64,000 nucleotides of DNA from Piscinibacter sp943370595 (GCA_943370595.1 CALRRO020000003.1:372001-436000), one strand, 5' to 3'; positions 25,677-34,064 are shown, counted from the first letter of the stretch. Numbers and translations are program-made. Notes: generated by a model from the sequence alone, not told the origin.

Positions 25677-26672
25677 ATGACCTCGGACGCCACGCTCGAA
25701 CTCGTCCATCTCACCAAGCGCTATGGCGACACCGTCGCGGTCGACCGCATCGACCTGAAGATCGCCGCCGGCAGCTACTGCTGCCTGCTCGGGCCCTCGG
25801 GCTGCGGCAAGACCTCCACGCTGCGCATGGTCGCCGGCCACGAGATCGCCAGCGAGGGCGACATCGTGCTCGGCGGGCGCAACATCACCAACCTGCCGGC
25901 CGCCGGCCGCGGCACGGCGATGATGTTCCAGAGCTACGCGCTGTTCCCGCACCTCTCGGCGCTGGACAACGTCGCCTTCAGCCTGAAGATGAAGGGCGTC
26001 GACAAGGCAGCGCGGCAGAAGAAGGCGGCGGAACTGCTCGACCGCGTCTCGCTCGGCCACCTGGCGCACCGCAAGCCGGCCGAACTCTCCGGTGGCCAGC
26101 AGCAGCGCGTGGCGCTGGCGCGCGCGCTGATCACCGAGCCCAAGGTGCTGCTGCTCGACGAGCCGCTGTCCGCGCTCGACCCCTTCCTGCGCATCAAGAT
26201 GCGCGCCGAGCTGAAGGCCTGGCAGAAGACGCTGGCGATGACCTTCGTGCACGTCACCCACTCGCAGGAAGAGGCGATGGCACTGGCCGACCAGGTGGTG
26301 GTGATGAACAACGGCCGCATCGAGCAGGACGCCTCGCCGCACACGCTCTTCAACGCGCCGGCCAGCGAGTTCGTCGCCCGCTTCATCGGCGGGCACAACG
26401 TGATTCCGTCGTCTACCGGCCTGGTGGCGGTGCGCTGCGACCGCACGAAGCTGTCGCGCACGCCGCTGCCCGAGAGCGAACATGCGATGGCGGCCACCGT
26501 GCGCGCCGTCGAGTACCAGGGCAGCTACGTGCTGCTGACGCTGGCCGCCGAGCGTGTGGCCGAGTTCAACGTGCAGCTGGCCGAGGCCGAGTTCGATGCC
26601 GCGCCCTGGGCCAGCGGCGACAGTGCCTGCGCCCACTGGGAGCCTTCCGCGGTCCACGCGCTGGCGGCCTGA
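25677..26672 (+). CDS. ABC transporter ATP-binding protein (PotA-like)
   Basis: ATPase of a polyamine/opine-type importer, 331 residues. Walker A is GPSGCGKT (39-46), the signature LSGGQQQR, Walker B LLLLDEP and the H-loop HVTHSQEEAMAL are intact. A TOBE-like regulatory region follows from about residue 240. The ATG at 25677 lacks a clear ribosome site and lies close to the CTTTGCATACA box. It heads an operon with the binding protein, two permeases, a GntR regulator and a deacetylase. Confidence 0.94.
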   Translation: MTSDATLELVHLTKRYGDTVAVDRIDLKIAAGSYCCLLGPSGCGKTSTLRMVAGHEIASEGDIVLGGRNITNLPAAGRGTAMMFQSYALFPHLSALDNVAFSLKMKGVDKAARQKKAAELLDRVSLGHLAHRKPAELSGGQQQRVALARALITEPKVLLLDEPLSALDPFLRIKMRAELKAWQKTLAMTFVHVTHSQEEAMALADQVVVMNNGRIEQDASPHTLFNAPASEFVARFIGGHNVIPSSTGLVAVRCDRTKLSRTPLPESEHAMAATVRAVEYQGSYVLLTLAAERVAEFNVQLAEAEFDAAPWASGDSACAHWEPSAVHALAA

Positions 26673-26727
26673 GCGCGGCGCGCATTCCTTTCGTTCACCC
26701 GACCCGAACCCAACCGAGGAGAGAACC

Positions 26728-27975
26728 ATGACCGACAACACCCGCCGCAGCCTGCTCAAGGGCACCGCCGGCATCCTGGCCACGGGCATGTTCCCGGCCG
26801 TGCACGCGCAGGAGAAGATCGTGCTGCGCTACCTGGGCACCGCGGTGAACCAGGACAAGGCGATCGCCGAGAAGTTCAAGGCCGACACCGGCATCGAGAT
26901 CCAGTACGTCGCCGTCAACACCGACGAGGTGACCAAGCGCGCGGTGACCTCGCCGAACAGCTTCGACCTGATCGACACCGAGTACTTCTCGCTGAAGAAG
27001 ATCGTGCCGACCGGCAACCTCAAGGGCATCGACGTCAAGAAGATCAAGAACGCCGACAAGATCACCACGCTGTTCACCACCGGCATGGTCGGCGGCAAGC
27101 CGGTTGGCGACCAGGGCACCGCGCCGAAGAAGGTGATCTACCTCGAGGGCGAGAAGAGCAAGGTGTTCGCCAAGTCGCCGACGCAGTTCATGTCGCTGAT
27201 CCCGACCGTCTACAACGCCGACACGCTGGGCATCCGCCCCGACCTGATCAAGCGCCCGATCGAGAGCTGGAAGGAACTGCTCAACCCCGAGTTCAAGGGC
27301 AAGGCGGCGATCCTGAACATCCCGTCCATCGGCATCATGGACGCGGCGATGGTGGTCGAGGCCATGGGCCTGTACAAGTACCCCGACAAGGGGAATATGA
27401 CCAAGAAGGAAATCGACCTGACGATCAAGACGCTGATCGAGGCGAAGAAGGCCGGCCAGTTCCGCAGCCTGTGGAAGGACTTCAACGAGAGCGTCAACCT
27501 GATGGCCTCGGGCGAGGTGGTGATCCAGTCGATGTGGTCGCCGGCCGTCACCGCGGTGCGCACCAAGGGCATCCCCTGCGTGTTCCAGCCGCTGAAGGAG
27601 GGTTATCGCGCCTGGGCGGCCGGCTTCGGCCTGCCGGCCACGCTGTCGGGCAAGAAGCTCGACGGCGCCTACGAGTTCATCAACTGGTTCCTCGACGGCT
27701 GGGCCGGCGCCTACCTCAACCGCCAGGGCTACTACAGCGCGGTGCTGGAGACCGCCAAGGCGAAGATGGAGGCCTACGAGTGGGCCTACTGGATGGAAGG
27801 CAAGGCCGCCACGCAGGACATCAAGTCGCCCAACGGCGACCTGCTGGCCAAGGCGGGCAGCACCCGCGACGGCGGCTCGTACGAGCAGCGCATGGGCGGC
27901 ATCGCCTGCTGGAACGCCGTGATGGACGAGAACGTCTACATGATCCAGAAGTGGAACGAGTTCGTCGCCGCGTGA
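26728..27975 (+). CDS. ABC transporter substrate-binding protein (PotD-like)
   Basis: Periplasmic binding protein of 415 residues. The N-terminus TRRSLLKGTAGILATG has a twin-arginine-like pair and cleavage near VHAQE. The mature part is a type II extracellular solute-binding protein of the spermidine/putrescine class. GAGGAGAG precedes the ATG. The ligand cannot be read from the sequence; the neighbouring racemase and deacetylase point away from plain polyamines. A long GC-rich hairpin region follows the stop. Confidence 0.93.
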   Translation: MTDNTRRSLLKGTAGILATGMFPAVHAQEKIVLRYLGTAVNQDKAIAEKFKADTGIEIQYVAVNTDEVTKRAVTSPNSFDLIDTEYFSLKKIVPTGNLKGIDVKKIKNADKITTLFTTGMVGGKPVGDQGTAPKKVIYLEGEKSKVFAKSPTQFMSLIPTVYNADTLGIRPDLIKRPIESWKELLNPEFKGKAAILNIPSIGIMDAAMVVEAMGLYKYPDKGNMTKKEIDLTIKTLIEAKKAGQFRSLWKDFNESVNLMASGEVVIQSMWSPAVTAVRTKGIPCVFQPLKEGYRAWAAGFGLPATLSGKKLDGAYEFINWFLDGWAGAYLNRQGYYSAVLETAKAKMEAYEWAYWMEGKAATQDIKSPNGDLLAKAGSTRDGGSYEQRMGGIACWNAVMDENVYMIQKWNEFVAA

Positions 27976-28108
27976 TGGCCCCCCCCCGCAGCGCCTGCGG
28001 CGCTCCCCCCCAGGGGGGCGCCGCCAGCGGACCGGCAAACCCGGATCCGCGGCGGCCGCTTGAGGGCGGCTTCGCTACGCTTGCCGGGATCCGCTGCGGA
28101 GCGGTGGG
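27976..28108. repeat. GC-rich inverted-repeat element inside the ABC operon (copy 3, diverged)
   Basis: GCGCC-TGC-GGCGC (27991-28003) is followed by a C-run/G-run hairpin and two direct copies resembling CCGGATCCGC with GGCGG or TGCGG after them. It lies between the binding-protein and first permease genes. Its end supplies GGAG (28098-28101), the ribosome site of the TTG-started permease. It probably stabilises the upstream mRNA or attenuates transcription. Confidence 0.55.
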
Positions 28109-28993
28109 TTGAAGGCGTCTTCGCTCAAGGCCGGCCCGCCGGCCTGGCTGCAGGCACTGCCCTTCGGGGCGGTGTTTGCCTTCTTCTTCGTCGCGCCGCT
28201 GCTGCTGATCGTGGCGGTCAGCTTCTGGCCGACCAGCGACTACGCGCTGGTGCCCGGCTTCACCGGCGAGAACTACGCGTCGATCTTCTCCGGCTGCACG
28301 AACCTGGCCGAGCCCTGCGTGACGCTGAAGACCTACTGGTCGACGCTGCGCTTCTCGTTCTTCACCTGGGCGGTGTCGCTGGTGCTGGGCTTCACGATCG
28401 CCTACTTCCTCGCCTTCCACGTGCGCAGCGCCGGCATGCAGACGCTGCTGTTCGTGCTGTGCACCATCCCGTTCTGGACCAGCAACGTCATCCGCATGAT
28501 CTCCTGGGTGCCGCTGCTCGGCCGCAACGGGCTGGTCAACCAGGGGCTGATGGGGCTGGGCGTGGTCGAGCAGCCGGTCGAGTGGCTGCTGTTCTCCGAG
28601 TTCTCGGTGGTGCTCGCCTTCGTGCACCTGTACACGATGTTCATGCTGGTGCCGATCTTCAACTCGATGATGCGCATCGACCGCGCGCTGCTCGAGGCGG
28701 CGGAGGACGCCGGCGCCTCCGCCTGGCAGACGCTGTGGAACGTCATCGTTCCGCTGTCGCGCACCGGCATCGTGATCGGCTCGATCTTCGTCATCACCAT
28801 CGTGATGGGCGACTTCGTCACCGTCGGCGTGATGGGTGGCCAGCAGATCGCCTCGGTCGGCAAGGTGATCCAGGTGCAGACGAGCTACCTGCAGTTCCCG
28901 CTCGCGGCGGCCAATGCGGTGGTGCTGCTGGCGGTGGTGCTGATGATCATCGTCGCGCTGACCCGCATGGTCGACCTTCGCAAGGAACTCTGA
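28109..28993 (+). CDS. ABC transporter permease (PotB-like)
   Basis: A 294-residue inner-membrane permease with about six membrane segments and the EAA loop (LLEAAEDAGASAWQTLWNVI) that contacts the ATPase. The start is TTG at 28109 with GGAG seven bases upstream; no ATG precedes the first membrane segment. The rare start and the hairpin region in front fit lower expression than the binding protein. Confidence 0.9.
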   Translation: MKASSLKAGPPAWLQALPFGAVFAFFFVAPLLLIVAVSFWPTSDYALVPGFTGENYASIFSGCTNLAEPCVTLKTYWSTLRFSFFTWAVSLVLGFTIAYFLAFHVRSAGMQTLLFVLCTIPFWTSNVIRMISWVPLLGRNGLVNQGLMGLGVVEQPVEWLLFSEFSVVLAFVHLYTMFMLVPIFNSMMRIDRALLEAAEDAGASAWQTLWNVIVPLSRTGIVIGSIFVITIVMGDFVTVGVMGGQQIASVGKVIQVQTSYLQFPLAAANAVVLLAVVLMIIVALTRMVDLRKEL

Positions 28994-28995
28994 CC

Positions 28996-29877
28996 ATGGC
29001 CCGAGAAGGCAGGCAGAAAGGCTTCTGGCCGCTGGCCTTCGTGTTCGGCCTGTTCGTGCTGTTCCTCTACGGCCCGGTGATCACGATCTTCGTGCTCAGT
29101 TTCCAGGGCCCCGAGGGCGGGCTGACCTTCCCGATGCGCGGCTGGTCGACGCACTGGTATGGCGAACTGTGGAAGGGCCTGGGCGTGGTCGACATCGGCG
29201 CGGCACTGCGCCGCTCGCTGATGCTGGGCCTGGTGGTGATGGTGCTGACCGTGCTGCTGTCGCTGCTGGCCGGGCTGGCGTTCCGCAAGAAGCTGACCGG
29301 CGGCAACCTGCTGTTCTACGTGACGGTGGCCAGCCTGATCATGCCGTCGATCATCGTGTCGCTGGGCATCGGGCTGCAGTTCCGCCTGCTCGACGGATTG
29401 TTCAAGTGGGTGCTCGAGGCGCTCGGCGCCACCACGGCGCTGGAGAGCTACACCACCGTGCTGGGCATGTTCACGTCGGGCCTGGGAGCGCACCTGACCT
29501 GGACGCTGCCCTTCGGGCTGCTGATCATGTTCGCCGTCTTCAACCGCTTCAACCCGGCCTACGAAGAAGCTGCGCGTGACCAGGGCGCGACGCCCTGGCA
29601 GACCTTCGCCCACGTGGTGCTGCCGCTGATCGGCCCGTCGGTCGTCGGCATCGGCATGTTCGGCTTCACGCTGAGCTGGGACGAGATCGCGCGCTCCTCG
29701 CAGGCCATCGGCGACCTCAACACCCTGCCGCTGGAACTGCAGGGCCTGACCACCACCGTCACCACGCCGGCCATCTACGCGCTGGGCACGGTGACGACGC
29801 TGGTTTCGCTGCTGGTGATCACGCTGGCGCTGGTGGCTGCTGCCTGGCTGGGGCGGCGCAGCCGGCGCCGCACCTGA
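28996..29877 (+). CDS. ABC transporter permease (PotC-like)
   Basis: Second permease, 293 residues, about six membrane segments, with an EAA loop YEEAARDQGATPWQTFAHVV. It starts two bases after the first permease stop. Ends with a basic tail RRSRRRT. Confidence 0.93.
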   Translation: MAREGRQKGFWPLAFVFGLFVLFLYGPVITIFVLSFQGPEGGLTFPMRGWSTHWYGELWKGLGVVDIGAALRRSLMLGLVVMVLTVLLSLLAGLAFRKKLTGGNLLFYVTVASLIMPSIIVSLGIGLQFRLLDGLFKWVLEALGATTALESYTTVLGMFTSGLGAHLTWTLPFGLLIMFAVFNRFNPAYEEAARDQGATPWQTFAHVVLPLIGPSVVGIGMFGFTLSWDEIARSSQAIGDLNTLPLELQGLTTTVTTPAIYALGTVTTLVSLLVITLALVAAAWLGRRSRRRT

Positions 29878-29881
29878 CGGG

Positions 29882-30601
29882 GTGATCGACGCCGTGGCGC
29901 CGCGCCGCACGGTGCCGGCCGCGCCGGCGATGGCCGCCGACCGTGTCTACCAGGCGATCTACACCGCCGTGATCGACCACCGCCTGCCGCCCGGCGCCCG
30001 GCTGCGCGAGGAGGAACTCGCGCAGGCCTTCTCGGTGTCGCGCACGCTGGTGCGCCAGGCGCTGCACCGGCTCGCGCAGGACGGCGTCGTGCTGCTGCGG
30101 CCCAACCGCGGCGCGCAGGTGCCCGAGCCGACGCGTGCCGAGGGCGCCCACGTGTTCGACGCGCGGCGTGTCGTCGAATGCGAGGTGATGCGCCGGCTGG
30201 CCGGCCGGCTCGACGACCCGCAACTGCTGGCGCTGCGCCGCCTCGTCGATGCCGAGGAGCGTGCCACCGCCACCGGCGACCAGCACGAGGCGATCCGCCT
30301 GTCGGGCGCTTTCCACATCGAACTCGCGCGCGCCGCCGGCAACCCGCTGTTCGTGCGCATGCTCGAGGAACTGCTGCCGACCACCTCGCTGCTGATGGCG
30401 CTGTACAAGGCCCCGGGCGAGCCGATGTGCGTCGCGCATGGCCACCGCGCGCTGCTCGACTCGCTGAATGGCGGCAGTGCCGCCGCTGCCGCCACCGAGA
30501 TGCGCCGCCACCTCAACGAGATCGAGCGATCATTGGACACCCCGGCCGTGCGCACGACGCCGGCCCTGCGCGACGTGTTCGCGCCTTACCGGGAGTCCTG
30601 A
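29882..30601 (+). CDS. GntR family transcriptional regulator, FCD subfamily
   Basis: A 239-residue regulator. The winged helix lies at about 20-80 (LREEELAQAFSVSRTLVRQA) and the FCD ligand domain at about 95-220, with metal/ligand residues in SGAFHIELARAAGN and HGHRALLDSL. GTG start at 29882, four bases after the permease. A candidate controller of this operon and of the divergent racemase through the CTTTG(T/C)ATACA boxes. The stop overlaps the next start. Confidence 0.9.
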   Translation: MIDAVAPRRTVPAAPAMAADRVYQAIYTAVIDHRLPPGARLREEELAQAFSVSRTLVRQALHRLAQDGVVLLRPNRGAQVPEPTRAEGAHVFDARRVVECEVMRRLAGRLDDPQLLALRRLVDAEERATATGDQHEAIRLSGAFHIELARAAGNPLFVRMLEELLPTTSLLMALYKAPGEPMCVAHGHRALLDSLNGGSAAAAATEMRRHLNEIERSLDTPAVRTTPALRDVFAPYRES

Positions 30602-31512
30602 TGCCCGTGACCGAACGATTCGGCCCGATCAAGGGCCATGGCCGTTTCGACTACTCCGCCATCGGCGAGCGCCTGCGCTTCACCTGGCCGGGCGGTGCGA
30701 AGCTGGCCTTCTACATCGGATTCAACATCGAGCACTTCGCTTTCGGCGAGGGGCTGGGCGCGACGCTCGCGCCGTCGGCGCCGGTCGACGTGCTGAACTA
30801 CGCATGGCGCGAGTACGGCAATCGGGTCGGCGCGTGGCGCTGCCTCGATCTGTTCGACGATCTGTCGCTGCCGGTCGGCGCGCTGGTCAACACCTCGCTG
30901 TACGACCACTGCCCGCAGCTCGTGCAGGCCTTTGCCGAGCGCGGTGACGAGCTGATCGGCCACGGCCACACCAATGCCGAGCGCCAGGGCGGCTGGCCGG
31001 AGGGCGACGAACGTGCGCTGCTGCTGCACTGCCGCGAGCGCATGCACGACGCCCATGGCCGCGCGCCGCAGGGCTGGCTGTCGCCGTGGATCTCCGAGAG
31101 CCCGCTGACGCCCGACCTGCTGCAGGAGACGGGCTACCGCTACACGCTGAACTGGTGCCACGACGACCAGCCGGTGCCGATGCGCACGCGCAGCGGCGGC
31201 ACGCTGTGGTCGGTGCCGTACCCGCAGGAGCTCAACGACATCCCGATGATCGTGGCGCGCCAGATGGACGGCAAGGACTTCGCCCAGATGATCGTCGACC
31301 AGTTCGACGAGATGCTCGAGCAGACGCAGCGCGGAGAAGACGCGCCGGCGCTGGTGATGGGCCTGGCGTTGCACCCGTACCTGGTCGGCCAGCCCTACCG
31401 GCTGCGCCACCTGCGCCGGGCGCTGAAGCACATCGTCGCGCGCGCGGGCTCAGAGGTCTGGCTGACCACGCCAGGCGCCATCGTCGACGTGGTCGCCGGC
31501 CCGGCCGCTTGA
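30601..31512 (+). CDS. Polysaccharide deacetylase family protein (PuuE-like)
   Basis: A 303-residue NodB-fold hydrolase similar to PuuE-type allantoinases. Family features include GNRVGAWRCLDLFDDLSLPV, ELIGHGHTNAERQ (metal-binding His pair) and LALHPYLVGQP. Full NodB metal-ligand Asp pairs are not all obvious, as is usual for this subgroup. One-base overlap with the GntR gene. Together with the racemase it suggests amide- or ureide-ring catabolism. Confidence 0.88.
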   Translation: MPVTERFGPIKGHGRFDYSAIGERLRFTWPGGAKLAFYIGFNIEHFAFGEGLGATLAPSAPVDVLNYAWREYGNRVGAWRCLDLFDDLSLPVGALVNTSLYDHCPQLVQAFAERGDELIGHGHTNAERQGGWPEGDERALLLHCRERMHDAHGRAPQGWLSPWISESPLTPDLLQETGYRYTLNWCHDDQPVPMRTRSGGTLWSVPYPQELNDIPMIVARQMDGKDFAQMIVDQFDEMLEQTQRGEDAPALVMGLALHPYLVGQPYRLRHLRRALKHIVARAGSEVWLTTPGAIVDVVAGPAA

Positions 31513-31574
31513 TTCGCGGCCGGCCGCCGCCATGTGTGGCGCTGCGGGCAAGGTGCGCCGCAGGAGTCTTCACG

Positions 31575-32123
31575 ATGATCGAATCGGTGTCGCTGGCCTC
31601 GGCCAGCCCCTGGTGGTGGTTGCTGTCGCTGTCGCTGATGGCCGTGGGCGTGGCCGGCGCCATCCTGCCGGTGCTGCCGGGCACCATCCTCGTGCTCGCC
31701 GGTGCGGCGCTGGGCGCCTGGATCGATGGCTTCGCCAAGGTCTCTGGCTGGACGATCGGCTTCATCGCCGTGCTGGCGGTGCTGGCCTGGGCGACCGACT
31801 ACGTCGCCGCGCTGCTCGGTGCGAAGAAGGCCGGCGCCAGCCCGGCGGCCGTGGCCGGTGCGGCGATCGGCACGGTGCTGGGTGTCTTCACCGGCCTCCT
31901 GGGCCTGCTGTTCATGCCGCTGGTCGGCGCGGCTGCCGGCGAGTACTGGCACCAGCAGCGCCGCAACGGCGGCTTTGCCAGCCCGGCCGACCACGCAGCC
32001 GCCAGCCGCCAGGCCGCACGCGTCGGTGTGGCCACCTGGATCGGCCAGTTGCTCGGCACCGTCGTCAAGGTGGTGCTGGTGTTCCTGATGATCGGCGTGT
32101 TCGCCGTCGCCTGGCTGGTGTGA
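31575..32123 (+). CDS. DUF456 family membrane protein
   Basis: A 182-residue protein with four or five hydrophobic segments and the family motif VAGAILPVLPGTILVLAGA near the N-terminus. Function unknown. The ATG at 31575 has AGGAG upstream, next to a small CTGCGG/CCGCAG inverted repeat. Convergent with the hydrolase gene that follows. Confidence 0.85.
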   Translation: MIESVSLASASPWWWLLSLSLMAVGVAGAILPVLPGTILVLAGAALGAWIDGFAKVSGWTIGFIAVLAVLAWATDYVAALLGAKKAGASPAAVAGAAIGTVLGVFTGLLGLLFMPLVGAAAGEYWHQQRRNGGFASPADHAAASRQAARVGVATWIGQLLGTVVKVVLVFLMIGVFAVAWLV

Positions 32124-32136
32124 CCAGGGCTCGGGC

Positions 32137-33195
32137 TCAGGCCGGCGAGAAACGGTAGACGCCGTCCTCGCCCAGCGCGCGGCGCAGTTCGCCGCGTTGC
32201 CACAGCGCATGCAGGTGGGCGATGGCCTCGCCCATCGCGAACGTGGTCTGGTGCAGGTCCAGCGGCCGGCGGAACAGCACCGGCAGCAGGCTGGCGGCGG
32301 TCTGCGGCTCGCGCGCGCAGGCGGCGCGCAGGTCGGCGAAACGTTCGTCGTGGTGCGCCACCAGCTGCGCGATGCGCGCGTGCAGGCCGCGGAAGGGCTT
32401 GCCGTGCGACGGCAGCACCAGCGTGTCGGCCGGCAGCGCGCGCATGCGCTCGATCGAGGCCAGGTACAGCGGCAGCGGGTCGGCCTCGGGTTCGATGTCG
32501 ATCACGCTGACGTTGGTCGAGATGCGTGGCAGCACCATGTCGCCGCTGATCAGCAGGCGCAGTGCGCGGCTGTGCAGGCTGATGTGCTCGGGCGCGTGGC
32601 CGTAACCGGCGTGGCAGGTCCAGTCGTGCTCGCCGATGCGCAGCTCGGCGCCGTCCATCAGGCGGCGAAAGCGCAGCGGCACCTGCGGCACCATGCTCGC
32701 GTAGTAGTTGCTGCGCTTGCGCACCTTCTCCACCGCGTCGGGGTCGGCCAGCCCGTGGCTGGCCATGAAGGCGGCCGCGGCGTCGCCACCAAAGCCGGTG
32801 GTCGACTGGCTGGCCATGCGCGCGGCGTTCCAGTCGGTCGCGCTGATCCACAGCCGCACGCCGAAGCGCTCGGTCAGCCAGTGCGCCAGGCCGATGTGGT
32901 CGGGGTGCATGTGGGTGACGATCACGCGCAGCACCGGCAGGCCCTGAAGTTCGTTGGCGAACACCTGCTCCCAGGCGGCGCGCGTGGTGTCGCTGGCGAT
33001 GCCGCAGTCGACGATCGCCCAGCCCGCGCGGCCAGCCTCGTCGCGGTCGCGCAGCAGCCACAGGTTGATGTGGTCGAGCGCGAAGGGCAGCGGCATGCGC
33101 AGCCAGCGCACGCCGGGGGCGACTTCCAGCGTCGCTCCGGTGGCCGGCAGGGTGTCGCCGAAGGGGTAGAGCAGCTGGGATTCGTTGGCGTTCAT
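32137..33195 (-). CDS. Metallo-beta-lactamase-fold hydrolase
   Basis: A 352-residue hydrolase with HMHPDH (the HxHxDH metal motif), later ligand regions GYGHAPEHIS and GDMVLPRIS, and SHGKPF near the end, followed by a C-terminal helical domain like LACTB2-type proteins. I start at the ATG at 33195; a start further upstream would lie inside the LiuR-type operator at 33216. It diverges from liuR and probably shares that operator, so it may act on acyl-CoA thioesters, but this is inference. Confidence 0.88.
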   Translation of the reverse strand: MNANESQLLYPFGDTLPATGATLEVAPGVRWLRMPLPFALDHINLWLLRDRDEAGRAGWAIVDCGIASDTTRAAWEQVFANELQGLPVLRVIVTHMHPDHIGLAHWLTERFGVRLWISATDWNAARMASQSTTGFGGDAAAAFMASHGLADPDAVEKVRKRSNYYASMVPQVPLRFRRLMDGAELRIGEHDWTCHAGYGHAPEHISLHSRALRLLISGDMVLPRISTNVSVIDIEPEADPLPLYLASIERMRALPADTLVLPSHGKPFRGLHARIAQLVAHHDERFADLRAACAREPQTAASLLPVLFRRPLDLHQTTFAMGEAIAHLHALWQRGELRRALGEDGVYRFSPA

Positions 33196-33215
33196 GGGCT
33201 GGGGCTTCGCTACAC

Positions 33216-33231
33216 TTGACGTAAACGTCAA
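33216..33231. promoter_or_regulatory. LiuR-type operator, 16-bp class, in the liuR/hydrolase divergent region
   Basis: TTGACGTAAACGTCAA, a near-perfect palindrome. It lies 20 bp before the liuR ATG and 20 bp before the hydrolase ATG on the other strand. A -10-like TACACT (33211-33216) abuts it on the liuR strand, predicting transcription start inside the operator and autoregulation. Confidence 0.75.
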
Positions 33232-33251
33232 TCGAATCAGTGTAAGCCGCC

Positions 33252-33680
33252 ATGCCCGCAGCCGCTGTCGCCCAAGCGTCGCCCAGCCCCGCCCCGACCT
33301 ACACCATCGGCGAGCTGGCGCGCGAGTTCGACCTGACCACCCGCGCGATCCGCTTCTACGAGGACTGCGGGCTGATCACGCCGCAGCGCAGCGGCCGCAA
33401 CCGCGTCTACACCGCCCGCGACCGCACCCGGCTCAAGCTGACGCTGCGCGGCAAGCGCCTCGGTCTGACGCTGGCCGAGGTGAAGGAACTCGTCGACATG
33501 TACGAGTCGCCGCGCGACACCCAGCCGCAGCTGAAGAAGTTCCTCGTCGTGCTGGCCGCGCACCGCGCGCAGCTCGAGCAGCAGATGGCCGACCTCGACG
33601 CCACGCTCGACGAGGTGCGCGCCCACGAGAAGGAAGCGCGCCGGCTGCTGGCCGAGGGCGAGCGGCGCAAGAGCGCCTGA
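33252..33680 (+). CDS. liuR: MerR family regulator, probable LiuR
   Basis: A 142-residue MerR protein. The winged-helix domain spans about 17-85 (YTIGELAREFDLTTRAIRFY), followed by a coiled coil from about 95. It lacks the Cys ligands of metal-sensing MerR members. LiuR-type MerR proteins repress branched-chain amino acid degradation genes in Proteobacteria. This one is next to liuA, and four matching palindromes lie in front of relevant operons, including its own gene. The effector is not evident; an acyl-CoA intermediate is plausible. Confidence 0.85.
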   Translation: MPAAAVAQASPSPAPTYTIGELAREFDLTTRAIRFYEDCGLITPQRSGRNRVYTARDRTRLKLTLRGKRLGLTLAEVKELVDMYESPRDTQPQLKKFLVVLAAHRAQLEQQMADLDATLDEVRAHEKEARRLLAEGERRKSA

Positions 33681-33711
33681 AGCCCGCGCCTGAAGCCCGC
33701 GCCTGAAGCCC
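33673..33711 (+). repeat. Three tandem copies of a 13-bp unit spanning the liuR stop
   Basis: GCGCCTGAAGCCC repeated three times in a row without change. The first copy contains the liuR TGA stop codon. It is probably a slippage product; no function is evident. Confidence 0.7.
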
Positions 33712-33717
33712 TGCCGG

Positions 33718-33981
33718 CTACTTCGCCGGCGCTTGCATCATCGGGCACTGGCCCGCGTTCGCACCCATGCTCTTGCGGTGTTCGGCCATCAGCGCTTGGC
33801 GCTCCTCGGGCGTCTTAGCCGCTGCCATCTTCTGCTGCATGTCCGCGTGCATCGGGCAGGCATCGGCGCCCATGCCGCCGCCGTGCATGCCATGACCGTG
33901 TCCACGCATCGCGCCGCAACCGGCGAGGCCGAGCAGTGCCGCGCCAGCGGCGGCGATCAGGAAGGATCGGACCAGCGACAT
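33718..33981 (-). CDS. Small Met/His-rich lipoprotein
   Basis: An 87-residue lipoprotein. The signal peptide MSLVRSFLIAAAGAALLGLA ends at a lipobox with Cys22 (LAGC). The mature part starts with a His/Met/Gly-rich run (MRGHGHGMHGGGMG) and has Cys pairs as CPMH and CPMM, suggesting copper or other soft-metal binding. I start at 33981, because AAGGAG sits six bases before it and directly against the upstream ATG at 33987. Function unknown. Confidence 0.75.
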   Translation of the reverse strand: MSLVRSFLIAAAGAALLGLAGCGAMRGHGHGMHGGGMGADACPMHADMQQKMAAAKTPEERQALMAEHRKSMGANAGQCPMMQAPAK

Positions 33982-34044
33982 CGTCATCTCCTTGGCGCAA
34001 GCCTTCGCGCCGATGGCCTCACTCTAGGCAGACCCTTGCCGACG

Positions 34045-34064
34045 GGCTTGCGCGCCCGCAAGCC
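34045..34064. other. Perfect 8-bp hairpin upstream of the ivd promoter
   Basis: GGCTTGCG, loop CGCC, CGCAAGCC. It lies between the divergent lipoprotein gene and the promoter of the thioesterase/ivd pair, 12 bp before the -35. No T-run. It may be a second regulatory site or incidental. Confidence 0.35.

Noticed and set aside
24726..26789. A 687-codon frame extending the racemase upstream over the ABC ATPase gene
   Set aside because: Only the last 244 codons match the racemase family. The rest is antisense to an intact ATPase, and the ATG at 25460 has a ribosome site.
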